A DNA stretch of 64,000 bases, taken from NCBI GenBank assembly GCA_946061515.1, contig CAMGRL010000004.1, forward strand, positions 16,505 to 80,504, given 5' to 3'. This document shows, in pieces, positions 51,209 to 59,412 of the stretch. The notes under the pieces were generated by a model, which did no database searches, was not told the origin of the DNA, and saw only the letters and a program-made list of their open reading frames with translations. A program made the translations under genes and the position numbers. Position 1 is the first letter of the stretch, and every line of letters starts with the position of its first letter. The stretch comes from an uncultured Clostridia bacterium (GTDB lineage: Bacteria; Bacillota; Clostridia; Oscillospirales; Oscillospiraceae).

Positions 51209-51378
51209 GCACTTTTTTGCGTTAAATCAAAAAACTTGCTCCCCCGGAAGGGTGGTTCAGTTCAAAAATACCACTGTGGCCGCCCCAACGCAACAAAAAA
51301 TTTGCATGTAGTGAAAATTTTGTCTGATTGACCATTTGAAAAATTCATTAACACTTTAATTTAGTAAAATATGCGGAA

Positions 51379-51734
51379 TTGACATTTTTCGATCACGGCA
51401 GTAAAATCAGCACATATTTTTTGAAGGGGACTTCAAATTCATATCGTGAAATGCTATGATGAAGACAAGTACCTTGGAAATCCTGTCACAGCGAGCCGGG
51501 GAGGGTGTAAGCCCGGTACAAAGGGGCTGAGGGAATAACACTTCGGAGCAGTGAACCGAAAGGGCCAGCCGAATAGGGGAGACGCGGTGTGCAGCGTTAA
51601 AGTACACGGGTTTGATGGAACTCGAAAAGTGACTGTATTATATATGCAGTAAGTTAGGTGGCACCGCGGATCAGCAGCAATTCGTCCTAAAAGTTTTTAG
51701 GCAATGCTGCAAGTAAATTCGGAGGTGCTTTTTT
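51379..51734 (+). promoter_or_regulatory. asparagine T-box leader with promoter, controls asnB
   Basis: Promoter: TTGACA (51379-51384), 17-bp spacer, TAAAAT (51402-51407). Stem I starts GAAG-AC-AAGTA; the 3' side reads AAT-AAC-A-CTTC, giving specifier AAC (51537-51539), asparagine. The T-box GGTGGCACCGCGG is at 51658-51669. The terminator pairs GCACC (from 51661) with GGTGC (51724-51728) before T6. A second promoter-like pair (TTCAAA/TATGAT, -10 at 51455) would remove part of Stem I and is less likely. Confidence 0.92.
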
Positions 51735-53315
51735 ATGTGTTCAATTATGGGTTTTCTTTCACCGAGGCTTGACGCGGAGACGGTCAGAGAGTATTTTGAC
51801 CGGACAGTCTCCCGGGGACCGGACCAGAGCCGGATCGAGCCTGCGGGCAGCGGTTTCTTGTGCTTCCACCGGCTGGCCATTATGGGCCTGAACGAGAGCG
51901 GCATGCAGCCCTTCCATCTGGACGGCGACATGGTGGTCTGCAACGGCGAGCTGTACGGCTTCCGTCCGGTAAAGGAAAAGCTGGCGGAAAAATACGATTT
52001 CGTCAGCGAGTCCGACTGTGAGATCATTCTCCCCATGTACAGGGAATACGGACTGGAGATGTTCTCCATGCTGGACGCGGAATTTGCCATGATCATCTAC
52101 GATGCCAAGGCCGACAGACTGATCGCGGCCCGGGACCCCATCGGCATCCGCCCGCTGTACTACGGCTATCTGGACGACGGCCAGCCCGTTTTCGCCAGCG
52201 AGGCGAAAAACCTTGTTGGCCTGTGCGACAGGATCATGCCCTTCCCGCCGGGACACTACTATGCCGACGGCCAGTTTGTCCGTTATGCGGACCTGACCAC
52301 CGTGGAGGAGTATTCCAAAGACGCCCTGGAAGCTGTGTGCCCCAAGATCAGGGAAAAGCTCATTGCCGCCGTGGAAAAGCGGCTGGACGCGGACGCGCCT
52401 CTGGGCTTCCTGCTCTCCGGCGGGCTGGATTCCAGCCTTGTCTGCGCCATATCCGCAAAGCTGCTGGGCCGGAAGATCCGCACCTTTGCCATCGGCATGG
52501 ATCTGGACGCCATCGACCTGAAGTACGCCCGGCAGGTGGCAGACTTCATCGGCGCGGAGCACACCGAGGTCATTATGACCCGGGAAGAGGTGCTGGACAC
52601 GCTGGAACGCCTTATCGCCCTGCTTGGTACATATGATATTACCACCATCCGGGCCAGCATGGGCATGTATCTCTGCTGCAAGGCCATCCACGAGATCAGC
52701 GATGTGCGCGTTTTGATGACCGGCGAGATCTCCGACGAGCTTTTCGGCTATAAATACACCGACTTTGCCCCCTCTCCCGAGGAGTTTCAGAAGGAGGCCA
52801 AGAAGCGGGTGGATGAGCTGCACATGTACGATGTGCTTCGCGCTGACCGCTGCATCTCCGTAAACTCCATTGAGGCGAGAGTGCCCTTCGGCGATCTGGA
52901 CTTTGTGCGCTATGTGATGAGCATTGACCCCAAGCTGAAAATGAACAACTACAACATGGGCAAATATCTGCTCCGCAAGGCCTTTGCCGATGACCATATC
53001 CTGCCCGAGAACATTTTGTGGAGACAGAAGGCGGCCTTCTCCGACGCGGTGGGCCACTCCATGGTGGACGATCTGAAGGAATACGCCGAGACGGTGTACA
53101 GCGACGAGGAATTTGCCGCCGGCTGCGCAAAATATGATTTTGCAAGGCCCTTTACCAAGGAGAGCCTGCTGTACCGTGACATTTTTGAAAAATATTATCC
53201 CGGCCAAGCCGAGATGGTCAAGGACTTCTGGATGCCCAACCGCTCCTGGGAGGGCTGCGATGTGGACGATCCCTCTGCCCGCGTGCTGGCAAACTACGGC
53301 GCAAGCGGATTCTGA
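51735..53315 (+). CDS. asnB: asparagine synthase (glutamine-hydrolysing)
   Basis: 526 residues, class II amidotransferase. It starts MCSIMGF, so Cys2 becomes the N-terminal nucleophile of the glutaminase domain (1-200). Synthetase domain: the PP-loop LLSGGLDSSLV near 228-238 binds ATP; the GEISDELFGYKY and RVPFGD segments bind aspartate. It makes asparagine from aspartate, glutamine and ATP. The Asn T-box upstream gives direct end-product control. The ANTAR regulator gene follows 17 bp later. Confidence 0.96.
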   Translation: MCSIMGFLSPRLDAETVREYFDRTVSRGPDQSRIEPAGSGFLCFHRLAIMGLNESGMQPFHLDGDMVVCNGELYGFRPVKEKLAEKYDFVSESDCEIILPMYREYGLEMFSMLDAEFAMIIYDAKADRLIAARDPIGIRPLYYGYLDDGQPVFASEAKNLVGLCDRIMPFPPGHYYADGQFVRYADLTTVEEYSKDALEAVCPKIREKLIAAVEKRLDADAPLGFLLSGGLDSSLVCAISAKLLGRKIRTFAIGMDLDAIDLKYARQVADFIGAEHTEVIMTREEVLDTLERLIALLGTYDITTIRASMGMYLCCKAIHEISDVRVLMTGEISDELFGYKYTDFAPSPEEFQKEAKKRVDELHMYDVLRADRCISVNSIEARVPFGDLDFVRYVMSIDPKLKMNNYNMGKYLLRKAFADDHILPENILWRQKAAFSDAVGHSMVDDLKEYAETVYSDEEFAAGCAKYDFARPFTKESLLYRDIFEKYYPGQAEMVKDFWMPNRSWEGCDVDDPSARVLANYGASGF

Positions 53316-53332
53316 TTTGATGGGAGAGCTTT

Positions 53333-53887
53333 ATGAAGTACTCGCCTAACCTGAAATACAACATACTGGTTTCGGAGAGCTGCGGCCTTGCCCAGTCCCT
53401 GCCCTACCGGCTGCCCTGCGGCTTCCCGGCCCAGATCAAAAGCGCCGGGGCAGGGGAGCTCCGCGCCCTTGCGATGGAGCGTCCGGTGGACGGCTTGATT
53501 TTGAGCAGCGATGAGCTGAACATCGCCCTTGAGGCGGCAGAACACAGCTATACGGCGGTGCTGGTTGTGGCAAAAGGCGACGCTTCTGCCCTCAATGAAC
53601 CCTGCGCCCGAGCCGGCGTCATGGTCTGCACAATGGAGAGCCTCTCCACCGTGCTGCCCTGCTTTCTGGCCTGCTGCGCAAGACTGCGCGCTCTGTGTAC
53701 GGAGACGGTGAGTCTGAAACGAAAGCTGGACGACACGCGGATCGTCACCCGGGCAAAGCTGCTTTTGATGTCAAGGCTGAAGATGAGCGAGGCCGAGGCC
53801 CACCGCTATATTGAAAAGACCGCCATGGACACCGGCTCCAAACGCCGTGAGGTGGCGGAGAGCATTATCAGGACCTACGAGGAATAA
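53333..53887 (+). CDS. ANTAR domain RNA-binding antiterminator
   Basis: 184 residues. The N-terminal 120 residues look like a receiver fold that has lost the acidic phosphorylation site (pseudo-receiver). A short coiled coil (LRALCTETVSLKRKLDDTRI) leads to the ANTAR domain (about 130-184): RAKLLLMSRLKMSEAEAHRYIEKTAMDTGSKRREVAESIIRTY. ANTAR proteins bind hexaloop hairpins in leader RNA and block terminators, mostly in nitrogen genes. Cotranscribed with asnB. The glnN leader at 63 kb has a fitting hairpin. Confidence 0.9.
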   Translation: MKYSPNLKYNILVSESCGLAQSLPYRLPCGFPAQIKSAGAGELRALAMERPVDGLILSSDELNIALEAAEHSYTAVLVVAKGDASALNEPCARAGVMVCTMESLSTVLPCFLACCARLRALCTETVSLKRKLDDTRIVTRAKLLLMSRLKMSEAEAHRYIEKTAMDTGSKRREVAESIIRTYEE

Positions 53888-53961
53888 ACAGTTGATCCGA
53901 CCTGTGGCTGCAATCACAGGTCGGATTTTCATGTTATGTGTTGGGGTTGTCTACAGCCCAA

Positions 53962-54008
53962 GGCTCCCTCTGATGAGGGAGCTGTCAGCGAAGCTGACTG
54001 AGGGAGAG
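53962..54008. repeat. left inverted repeat of the DUF559 cassette
   Basis: 47 bp starting GGCTCCCTCTGATGAGGGAG and ending CTGAGGGAGAG, with internal palindromes. It is repeated in opposite orientation at 54357-54411. The last codons and stop of the DUF559 gene lie inside it. Confidence 0.75.
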
Positions 54009-54353
54009 ACGCCTGACAGTCAGATCAATGTATTCGCATACACCACGAAAATTTCGGTCAATATCCAGATTGCAAACTCTCACTACCGTTAGATTCATGG
54101 ACTCCAGGTCTTTTGTGCGCAGTGCATCTTTTTCGGCCTGCTCTGCTGTATAATGTCCGCCGCCGTCAAGTTCGATGACTAGCCTTGCTCTTGCGCAATA
54201 GAAATCCGCAATGTAATTACCAATTGCTTTTTGCCTTTGAAAGCGCACTGGGTAGGTTCTCAAAAAATCATACCACAGCTTCCGTTCCCATGGGGTCATA
54301 TTCTTTCGGAGTGCCTTTGCAAGAGGGATATTCTCTTTATTATAGTCTTTCAT
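53985..54353 (-). CDS. DUF559 endonuclease-like protein
   Basis: 122 residues, Vsr/PD-(D/E)xK-like family DUF559: N-terminal NMTPWERKLWYDFLR, then PVRFQRQKAIGNYIADFYC, LVIELDGGGHYT (the E-L-D-G-x-x-H catalytic core) and VVRVCNLDIDRN. Activity on DNA is presumed from the fold. ATG 54353 is preceded by GGAGAG supplied by the right repeat, and the final residues SLSQLR and the stop come from the left repeat, so the gene and repeats form one unit. Confidence 0.88.
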   Translation of the reverse strand: MKDYNKENIPLAKALRKNMTPWERKLWYDFLRTYPVRFQRQKAIGNYIADFYCARARLVIELDGGGHYTAEQAEKDALRTKDLESMNLTVVRVCNLDIDRNFRGVCEYIDLTVRRLSLSQLR

Positions 54354-54356
54354 TTT

Positions 54357-54411
54357 CTCTCCCTCCGTCAAAAATCAAAGATTTTTGACACCTCCCTCAT
54401 CAGAGGGAGGC
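54357..54411. repeat. right inverted repeat of the DUF559 cassette
   Basis: 55 bp; on the minus strand it starts GCCTCCCTCTGATGAGGGAG like the left copy and ends GGAGGGAGAG. Its centre differs: a perfect small palindrome, TGTCAAAAATC/GATTTTTGACG. Confidence 0.75.
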
Positions 54412-54498
54412 ATTGGTGCAGTGCGAAATCACACATTATGCCCCCTATCGAACGGCGTACAAAAGTGCGCTCTTATCTGTTCGACTAATCGGAATTTG

Positions 54499-55017
54499 TC
54501 AGCCTTTTTTAAAACGCAAATAAAAACTATTTTGACTACGATTTTGGCAGGCAAGTACAAGCCCGGCTTTCAAGCACAAGTTCGTGATGCTTAGGGTGTT
54601 TTGTGTATCTTTTTTTACTACGCCGTATGTAGTAGAAATATGTTCATTTGGCAAGCTAACCGTAACGTCTACGCAGAACGGTTCAGGATATGCAGATGGA
54701 ATATTGCAATCCCAAATATGAAGCTCTCCACCATTTACCAGTACTCTTGCTGCTTCTGAAATTGCATTTTTTTGATCTTCAGCACTCATAAACATCAGCG
54801 AATAAAATGATGTTACATGATCAAAAGAATTATCGCTAAATTTCAGATGTGTTGCATCCATCAGGATCTTTTCAAATCCCGGTGGCGCTTCATCTAATTC
54901 ATCTTGTCGAATATCTATAGCAACGACCTGGTTTGTATATAGGCGCCCAATTACACCTTCTCCGCCACCTCCAATATCCAGAATTTTGCCATTAAATTCC
55001 TTGTTTAGCGTAATCAT
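54499..55017 (-). CDS. class I SAM-dependent methyltransferase, AT-rich
   Basis: 172 residues. Motif I is KILDIGGGGEGVIGRL, motif II AIDIRQDELDEAP, then DATHLKFSDNSFDHVTSFYSLMFM and AARVLVNGGELHIWD. A methyltransferase type-11 fold; the substrate is unknown. Clearly lower GC than the neighbours and located next to the nuclease cassette, so probably acquired. The ribosome-binding site is weak. Confidence 0.82.
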   Translation of the reverse strand: MITLNKEFNGKILDIGGGGEGVIGRLYTNQVVAIDIRQDELDEAPPGFEKILMDATHLKFSDNSFDHVTSFYSLMFMSAEDQKNAISEAARVLVNGGELHIWDCNIPSAYPEPFCVDVTVSLPNEHISTTYGVVKKDTQNTLSITNLCLKAGLVLACQNRSQNSFYLRFKKG

Positions 55018-55323
55018 CTTGATTCACCATCTTCGTCAAATTCCGCTTCGCAGGTCTGTTTGATTTCATGCTATCATATAACAGAAAAGAATGCAGGAAC
55101 AGCCACAGCAGAGCAAACTGCTGTGGCTGTAACTTCCTTATGAACACCCGCTCTTCACGGGCTTTTTATTTTTAATACTAATCCCGGATAAAAAGCTTTA
55201 TTGGATTTCCGAGCAAAATTTGTGTCAGGCAAGGCGGCTTTCGCAGAGCATAATGGAGATATATGGTCAAGAAAGCCAACGCAGCATGGCGCAAATTTTG
55301 CTGGAAAGCGTTGAATGTTTTTA
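55018..55323. other. intergenic region nadE to methyltransferase
   Basis: 306 bp with no gene. It holds the perfect hairpin at 55099-55130 and most of the MITE copy B (55175-55337). Confidence 0.6.
55099..55130. terminator. strong hairpin, possible nadE terminator
   Basis: Perfect 13-bp stem (55099-55111 with 55118-55130) with a 6-nt loop; only a modest T-run on the minus strand. Confidence 0.5.
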
Positions 55324-55337
55324 TCAGGGATTAGTAT
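55175..55337. repeat. MITE-like palindromic element, copy B
   Basis: 163 bp. Ends ATACTAATCCCGGATAAAAA and, reversed, ATACTAATCCCTGATAAAAA: 19 of 20 match. Shared internal words with copy A (reversed) include GCAAGACAAGGCAG versus TCAGGCAAGGCGG and AACGCAGTATTG versus AACGCAGCATGG. Its right end supplies the last codons and stop of nadE. Confidence 0.75.
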
Positions 55338-57264
55338 AAATTTCGATTTCTTCCAGCTCTTTCATCCATAAAGCGGAACAGGCGTCGGAGGGCATGCGCC
55401 AGTCGCCACGGGGGGAGAGGGTGACGGTGCCCACCTTGGGCCCGTCGGGCAGGCAGGAGCGCTTGAACTGCTGAGCGAAGAACCGGCGGGTAAAGACCCT
55501 CAGCCAGTGGAGGATGGTCTCATCGGAATAGCTGCCCTGGAAGGCGTAGCGGGCCAGGGCGTAGATACGCCTGGGGGAGGAGCCGTTTCGGAGCATGTGG
55601 TACAGGAAAAAGTCGTGCAGCTCATAGGGACCCACAATGTCCTCCGTCTTCTGGGAAATCTTTCCCTCGCTGTCCGCGGGCAGCAGCTCCGGGGACACGG
55701 GGGTATCCAGAATGTCGTCCAGAATGGCCTTGACCTGCGCGTCACAGTGCTTTGACTCATAGGCGATAATATAGCGCACAAGGGTCTTGGGCACGGAGGC
55801 GTTGACTGCGTACATGGACATATGGTCGCCGTTATAGGTGGCCCAGCCCAAGGCCAGCTCCGACAGGTCGCCGGTGCCTACCACAATGCCGTTTTCCCGG
55901 TTGGCGATATCCATCAGTACCTGGGTCCGCTCCCGGGCCTGGCAGTTTTCAAAGGTCACGTCGGTCTTTTCCGGGTCCTGGCCGATATCCGCAAAGTGCT
56001 GCCTGACGGCGGCGGTGATATCCACCTGGCGGAAGCTGACGCCCAGCTCCTCACAGAGCGCCTGGGCGTTGCTGCGGGTCCGCTCCGTGGTGCCGAAGCA
56101 GGGCATGGTGACGGCGAGAATATCTGTCCTTGGCCGCATTAACATATCCATGGCCCGGACCATCACCAGCAGCGCCAGGGTGCTGTCCAGCCCGCCGGAG
56201 ATACCGATGACCGCCTTGGGGCAGTGAATATGCTCCAGGCGCTTTTTTAAGCCGTGGGACTGGATGCTGAGGATGGCCTCCGCCCGCTCGGACAGAACCT
56301 CGCTGTCAGCGGGGACAAAGGGGTGTCTGGGAATCAGTCTGGTGAGCTCCACATCGTGCAGCGGATGGGAGAAAGGAACGCGGCGGCAGCTTTTTCCGCT
56401 TCTGCCGGAAAAGCTGGTGTTGCGGTGGCGCTCGTTTCTCAGCCGGAACAGGTCCGCTTCAGTGGAGATAAAATCGGTCTCCGCTGCAAAGGGCTTTTTC
56501 TCCGCCAGCTTCATGCCGTTTTCAAATATGAAGCTGTGCCCGGAGAACACCATGTCCTGGGTGGACTCGCCGATGCCGGCGTTGGCATAGGCATAGGCGC
56601 AGATGAGCCGGGAGGAGGCGGAGGAGACAAGCAGGCGGCGGTAATCGTCCTTGCCGATCAGCTCGTTGGAGGCGGACAGGTTGGCAATGACGGTGGCCCC
56701 GGAGAGGCAGAGATCGGTGGCCGGGGTCACAGGCGCCCACAGGTCCTCGCAGATCTCAATGCCGATGACCAGCTCTTCCATCTCCTTACAGCAGAAAAGC
56801 AGGTCTGTGCCGAAGGGGACAGTCTTTCCACAGAGGCTGATCTCATTGGGGCCGGAATACTCATTTCCGGAGCTGAACTGCCGCTTTTCGTAAAATTCGC
56901 CGTAGTTGGGAAGGATGCTCTTGGGGACAAGGCCCAGTATTGCTCCATCCTGTACCACGGCGGCACAGTTATAGAGCTTGCCTCCGAGCCGCAGGGGCAG
57001 GCCCAGGGCAGTTACACAGTGCTTGCCCCGGCTGTATTCCCGAAAGGCGTCCAGCGTCTCTCGGGCGGCGGAGAGCAGCAGATCGGAATAGAACAGATCG
57101 CCGCAGGTATAAGCGGTCAGATGCAGCTCCGGCAGCACCAGCAGCGCACTGCCCATGGCCTCCGCCCGGTCAAGGGCGGCCTTTGCCGTAGTGAGATTAA
57201 ATTCCACATCGCCCACCTTCACCTGGGGACAGGCGGCGGCCAGCTTAACAAAACCAAGCTCCAT
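55324..57264 (-). CDS. nadE: glutamine-dependent NAD+ synthetase
   Basis: 646 residues, two domains. N-terminal nitrilase-like glutaminase (1-280): Glu in [14 protein letters not shown], Lys in [17 protein letters not shown] and Cys in [11 protein letters not shown]-terminal NAD synthetase (about 325-640): PP-loop [14 protein letters not shown]. It amidates nicotinic acid adenine dinucleotide to NAD+. Start [15 protein letters not shown] is the usual one. The last residues (YTNP) are encoded by the end of MITE copy B, so the insertion changed the native C-terminus slightly. Confidence 0.96.
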   Translation of the reverse strand: MELGFVKLAAACPQVKVGDVEFNLTTAKAALDRAEAMGSALLVLPELHLTAYTCGDLFYSDLLLSAARETLDAFREYSRGKHCVTALGLPLRLGGKLYNCAAVVQDGAILGLVPKSILPNYGEFYEKRQFSSGNEYSGPNEISLCGKTVPFGTDLLFCCKEMEELVIGIEICEDLWAPVTPATDLCLSGATVIANLSASNELIGKDDYRRLLVSSASSRLICAYAYANAGIGESTQDMVFSGHSFIFENGMKLAEKKPFAAETDFISTEADLFRLRNERHRNTSFSGRSGKSCRRVPFSHPLHDVELTRLIPRHPFVPADSEVLSERAEAILSIQSHGLKKRLEHIHCPKAVIGISGGLDSTLALLVMVRAMDMLMRPRTDILAVTMPCFGTTERTRSNAQALCEELGVSFRQVDITAAVRQHFADIGQDPEKTDVTFENCQARERTQVLMDIANRENGIVVGTGDLSELALGWATYNGDHMSMYAVNASVPKTLVRYIIAYESKHCDAQVKAILDDILDTPVSPELLPADSEGKISQKTEDIVGPYELHDFFLYHMLRNGSSPRRIYALARYAFQGSYSDETILHWLRVFTRRFFAQQFKRSCLPDGPKVGTVTLSPRGDWRMPSDACSALWMKELEEIEIYTNP

Positions 57265-57375
57265 AAACGCACCTCCAAGGGATATTCTTTACTTAATGGA
57301 CCAGATTTTAAACCTGCCCATGGGCCCTGTCAACGAATTTTTTGCGATTTAGCGTAGAAAAATGGAAAAACCCTC

Positions 57376-57404
57376 TTGACAAGTGGGGAAGATGGAATTA
57401 TAAT
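57376..57404 (+). promoter_or_regulatory. consensus promoter of the met leader operon
   Basis: Perfect TTGACA (57376-57381), 17-bp spacer, perfect TATAAT (57399-57404), 31 bp before the leader-peptide ATG. Confidence 0.8.
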
Positions 57405-57434
57405 CACCACAACCTTTGAAAGGAGCGAACCGAT

Positions 57435-57548
57435 ATGCGTAAGTCCTTTGGTCTTAACAGCATGATGATGGGGATGATGTGCATGTTCCGCATGTGCATG
57501 ATGTGCCGCGCGCAAAATTCCGGTTCGCCATGTTTCATATCGGCCTGA
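57435..57548 (+). CDS. Met/Cys-rich leader peptide (37 aa) of metNIQ
   Basis: A 37-codon ORF with AAAGGAG at 9 bp. After MRKSFGLNS comes MMMGMMCMFRMCMMC; in all there are ten Met and four Cys. It lies between a consensus promoter and a terminator hairpin placed directly before metN, the layout of amino-acid attenuation (as trpL or hisL): stalling at Met codons when charged tRNA-Met is short would free the downstream genes. A copper-binding peptide is the alternative reading. No SAM riboswitch is seen. Confidence 0.7.
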   Translation: MRKSFGLNSMMMGMMCMFRMCMMCRAQNSGSPCFISA

Positions 57549-57574
57549 ATTTCAGTTTAGCCTGAATCATTACA

Positions 57575-57610
57575 GCCGGGAAGCATGCGAGCTTCCCGGC
57601 TTTTCATTTT
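57575..57610 (+). terminator. attenuator terminator before metN
   Basis: Perfect 10-bp stem GCCGGGAAGC/GCTTCCCGGC (57575-57584 with 57591-57600), then TTTTCATTTT. It begins 26 bp after the leader-peptide stop; the segments GCCTGAATTTCAG and AGCCTGAATC between them could form alternative pairings. Confidence 0.75.
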
Positions 57611-57622
57611 GGAGTTGATTGA

Positions 57623-58612
57623 ATGATCGAACTAAAGCACCTGTCCAAAACCTACCGCACCCAGGAAAAAGAGATCGTGGCCCTGGAGGATATCAACCTG
57701 ACCATAAACGACGGGGAGATCTTCGGCATCATTGGTCTGTCCGGCGCGGGGAAAAGCACCCTTGTCCGGTGTATCAACCTGCTTGAGGAGCCAACGGACG
57801 GCCAGGTCATCATCGACGGGAAAAGCGTGACTGAGCTTTCCCGCAAGGAACTTTTGAAGCTGCGGCAGTCCATCGGCATGATCTTTCAGGGCTTTAACCT
57901 GCTGGCCCAGAGAAGCGTGCTGAACAACGTCTGCTACCCCTTGGAGATCGCCGGGGTAGGCCGGAAAGAGGCCAAAGCGCGGGCTATGGAGCTGCTGCAC
58001 ATGGTGGGTCTTGCCGACAGGGCCAATTCCTACCCGTCCCAGCTCTCCGGCGGCCAGAAGCAGCGCGTGGCCATCGCCAGAGCGCTGGCGACAAGCCCCA
58101 AGTATCTGCTCTGCGACGAGGCCACCAGCGCCCTTGACCCCAATACCACCCGCTCCATTCTGGAGCTGCTGCGGGAGATCAACAATAGTCTGGGCGTCAC
58201 CATCGTGGTCATCACCCATGAGATGAAGGTCATCGATCAGATCTGTGACAGGGTGGCGGTCATCGACCACAGCCGGATCGCTGAGGAAGGGAAGGTGAGC
58301 GAGGTGTTCACTAACCCCCGATCCCAGATCGCCCGGGATCTGATCATCCCCAGGGAACGGACCGTGCTGGACACCACCGGCGGCCGCCGGCTCCGGCTGA
58401 CCTTTGAGGGGGATTATTCCAATGCTCCGGTGATCTCGGAGATGGTGCTGGAGTGCCAGGCCCCGGTGAACATCCTCTTTGCGGACACCAAGGAGTTTGA
58501 AGGCGTTATCCACGGGCAGATGATCATTGAGCTGCCCAAGGACCAGCATCAGGCGGATAAAATCATCGTCTGGCTGAGAAACAGCCAGGTAAAATGGCGG
58601 GAGGAGGATTAA
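57623..58612 (+). CDS. metN: methionine ABC transporter ATP-binding protein
   Basis: 329 residues. Walker A GLSGAGKST, signature LSGGQKQR, Walker B YLLCDEATSALD, H-loop VITHE. The C-terminal NIL domain (about 255-329, LRLTFEGDYSNAPVISEMV) identifies MetN; it senses methionine and trans-inhibits transport. First gene after the attenuator; ends 3 bp before metI. Confidence 0.96.
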   Translation: MIELKHLSKTYRTQEKEIVALEDINLTINDGEIFGIIGLSGAGKSTLVRCINLLEEPTDGQVIIDGKSVTELSRKELLKLRQSIGMIFQGFNLLAQRSVLNNVCYPLEIAGVGRKEAKARAMELLHMVGLADRANSYPSQLSGGQKQRVAIARALATSPKYLLCDEATSALDPNTTRSILELLREINNSLGVTIVVITHEMKVIDQICDRVAVIDHSRIAEEGKVSEVFTNPRSQIARDLIIPRERTVLDTTGGRRLRLTFEGDYSNAPVISEMVLECQAPVNILFADTKEFEGVIHGQMIIELPKDQHQADKIIVWLRNSQVKWREED

Positions 58613-58615
58613 GCC

Positions 58616-59296
58616 ATGCTCTCAGAAATGTTTTATAAGCTGTGGGACAACGGCCTTATCCAGCTGGGTATATGGGAGACCATATACATGACCCTGATCT
58701 CCTCGGCCATCGCCTATGTGATCGGCCTGCCCCTGGGCGTCATTCTTAATGTGACGGACGACGGCGGTATCCACCCGGTAAAATGGCTGAACCGGATTCT
58801 GGGCTTCATCGTCAACTTCTTCAGAAGCATCCCCTTTATCATCCTGATGGTGGCCATGCTCCCTGTGGCCCGGCTGATCGTGGGGACGGCCCTGGGAAAC
58901 AAAGCTGTTATTGTGATGCTCATCATTGCCGCTGCTCCCTATGTGGGGCGCATGGTGGAGTCCTCTCTGAAGGAAGTGGACGCGGGCGTCATTGAGGCCG
59001 CCCAGTCCATGGGCTCCAACAATTTTCAAATCGTATTCAAGGTGCTTCTGCCGGAGGCCAAGCCCTCGCTGATCACCGGCGCGGTGATCTCCATGGTGAC
59101 GATCCTCAGCTACTCCGCCATGGCGGCCACCATCGGCGGCACCGGCCTTGGACAGATCGCCATTATCTACGGCCACCAGCGCAGCAACGACGATATCACC
59201 TGGATCTGCGTGCTGCTCATGGTGGTGATCGTTCAGGTGATCCAGGAAGTGGGCACCAGAATCGCCCATAAGACCGATAAGAGGATAAGACTATGA
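58616..59296 (+). CDS. metI: methionine ABC transporter permease
   Basis: 226 residues, five membrane helices. The EAA loop is EAAQSMGSNNFQIVFKVLLPEAKPSLITG, typical of MetI; GLPLGVILNVTD near the N-terminus is also a family landmark. It forms the channel for MetN/MetQ. Its stop overlaps the start of a 25-codon ORF. Confidence 0.96.
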   Translation: MLSEMFYKLWDNGLIQLGIWETIYMTLISSAIAYVIGLPLGVILNVTDDGGIHPVKWLNRILGFIVNFFRSIPFIILMVAMLPVARLIVGTALGNKAVIVMLIIAAAPYVGRMVESSLKEVDAGVIEAAQSMGSNNFQIVFKVLLPEAKPSLITGAVISMVTILSYSAMAATIGGTGLGQIAIIYGHQRSNDDITWICVLLMVVIVQVIQEVGTRIAHKTDKRIRL

Positions 59297-59370
59297 ACGA
59301 TTTACTCTTTTTTCTGACTCATGCCAACTGGCACCGTGTTCGAATGTGGCGCGGCGTCAATGAAAAGTAA
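59293..59370 (+). CDS. 25-aa ORF between metI and metQ
   Basis: Encodes MNDLLFFLTHANWHRVRMWR plus five residues, TAA 59368-59370. The ATG overlaps the metI stop (ATGA) and AGAGGA lies upstream, so it may be translated by coupling. Unknown; it could be a small regulator or only a spacer that tunes metQ expression. Confidence 0.4.
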   Translation: MNDLLFFLTHANWHRVRMWRGVNEK

Positions 59371-59412
59371 GATTACAACATCACATTCAAAAAATGATAA
59401 GGAGAACATAAA

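Noticed and set aside
57405-57622. SAM riboswitch (S-box) or Met T-box before metN
   Set aside because: No T-box GGTGGCACCGCG-type sequence and no S-box core is visible; the leader ORF and terminator occupy the region.
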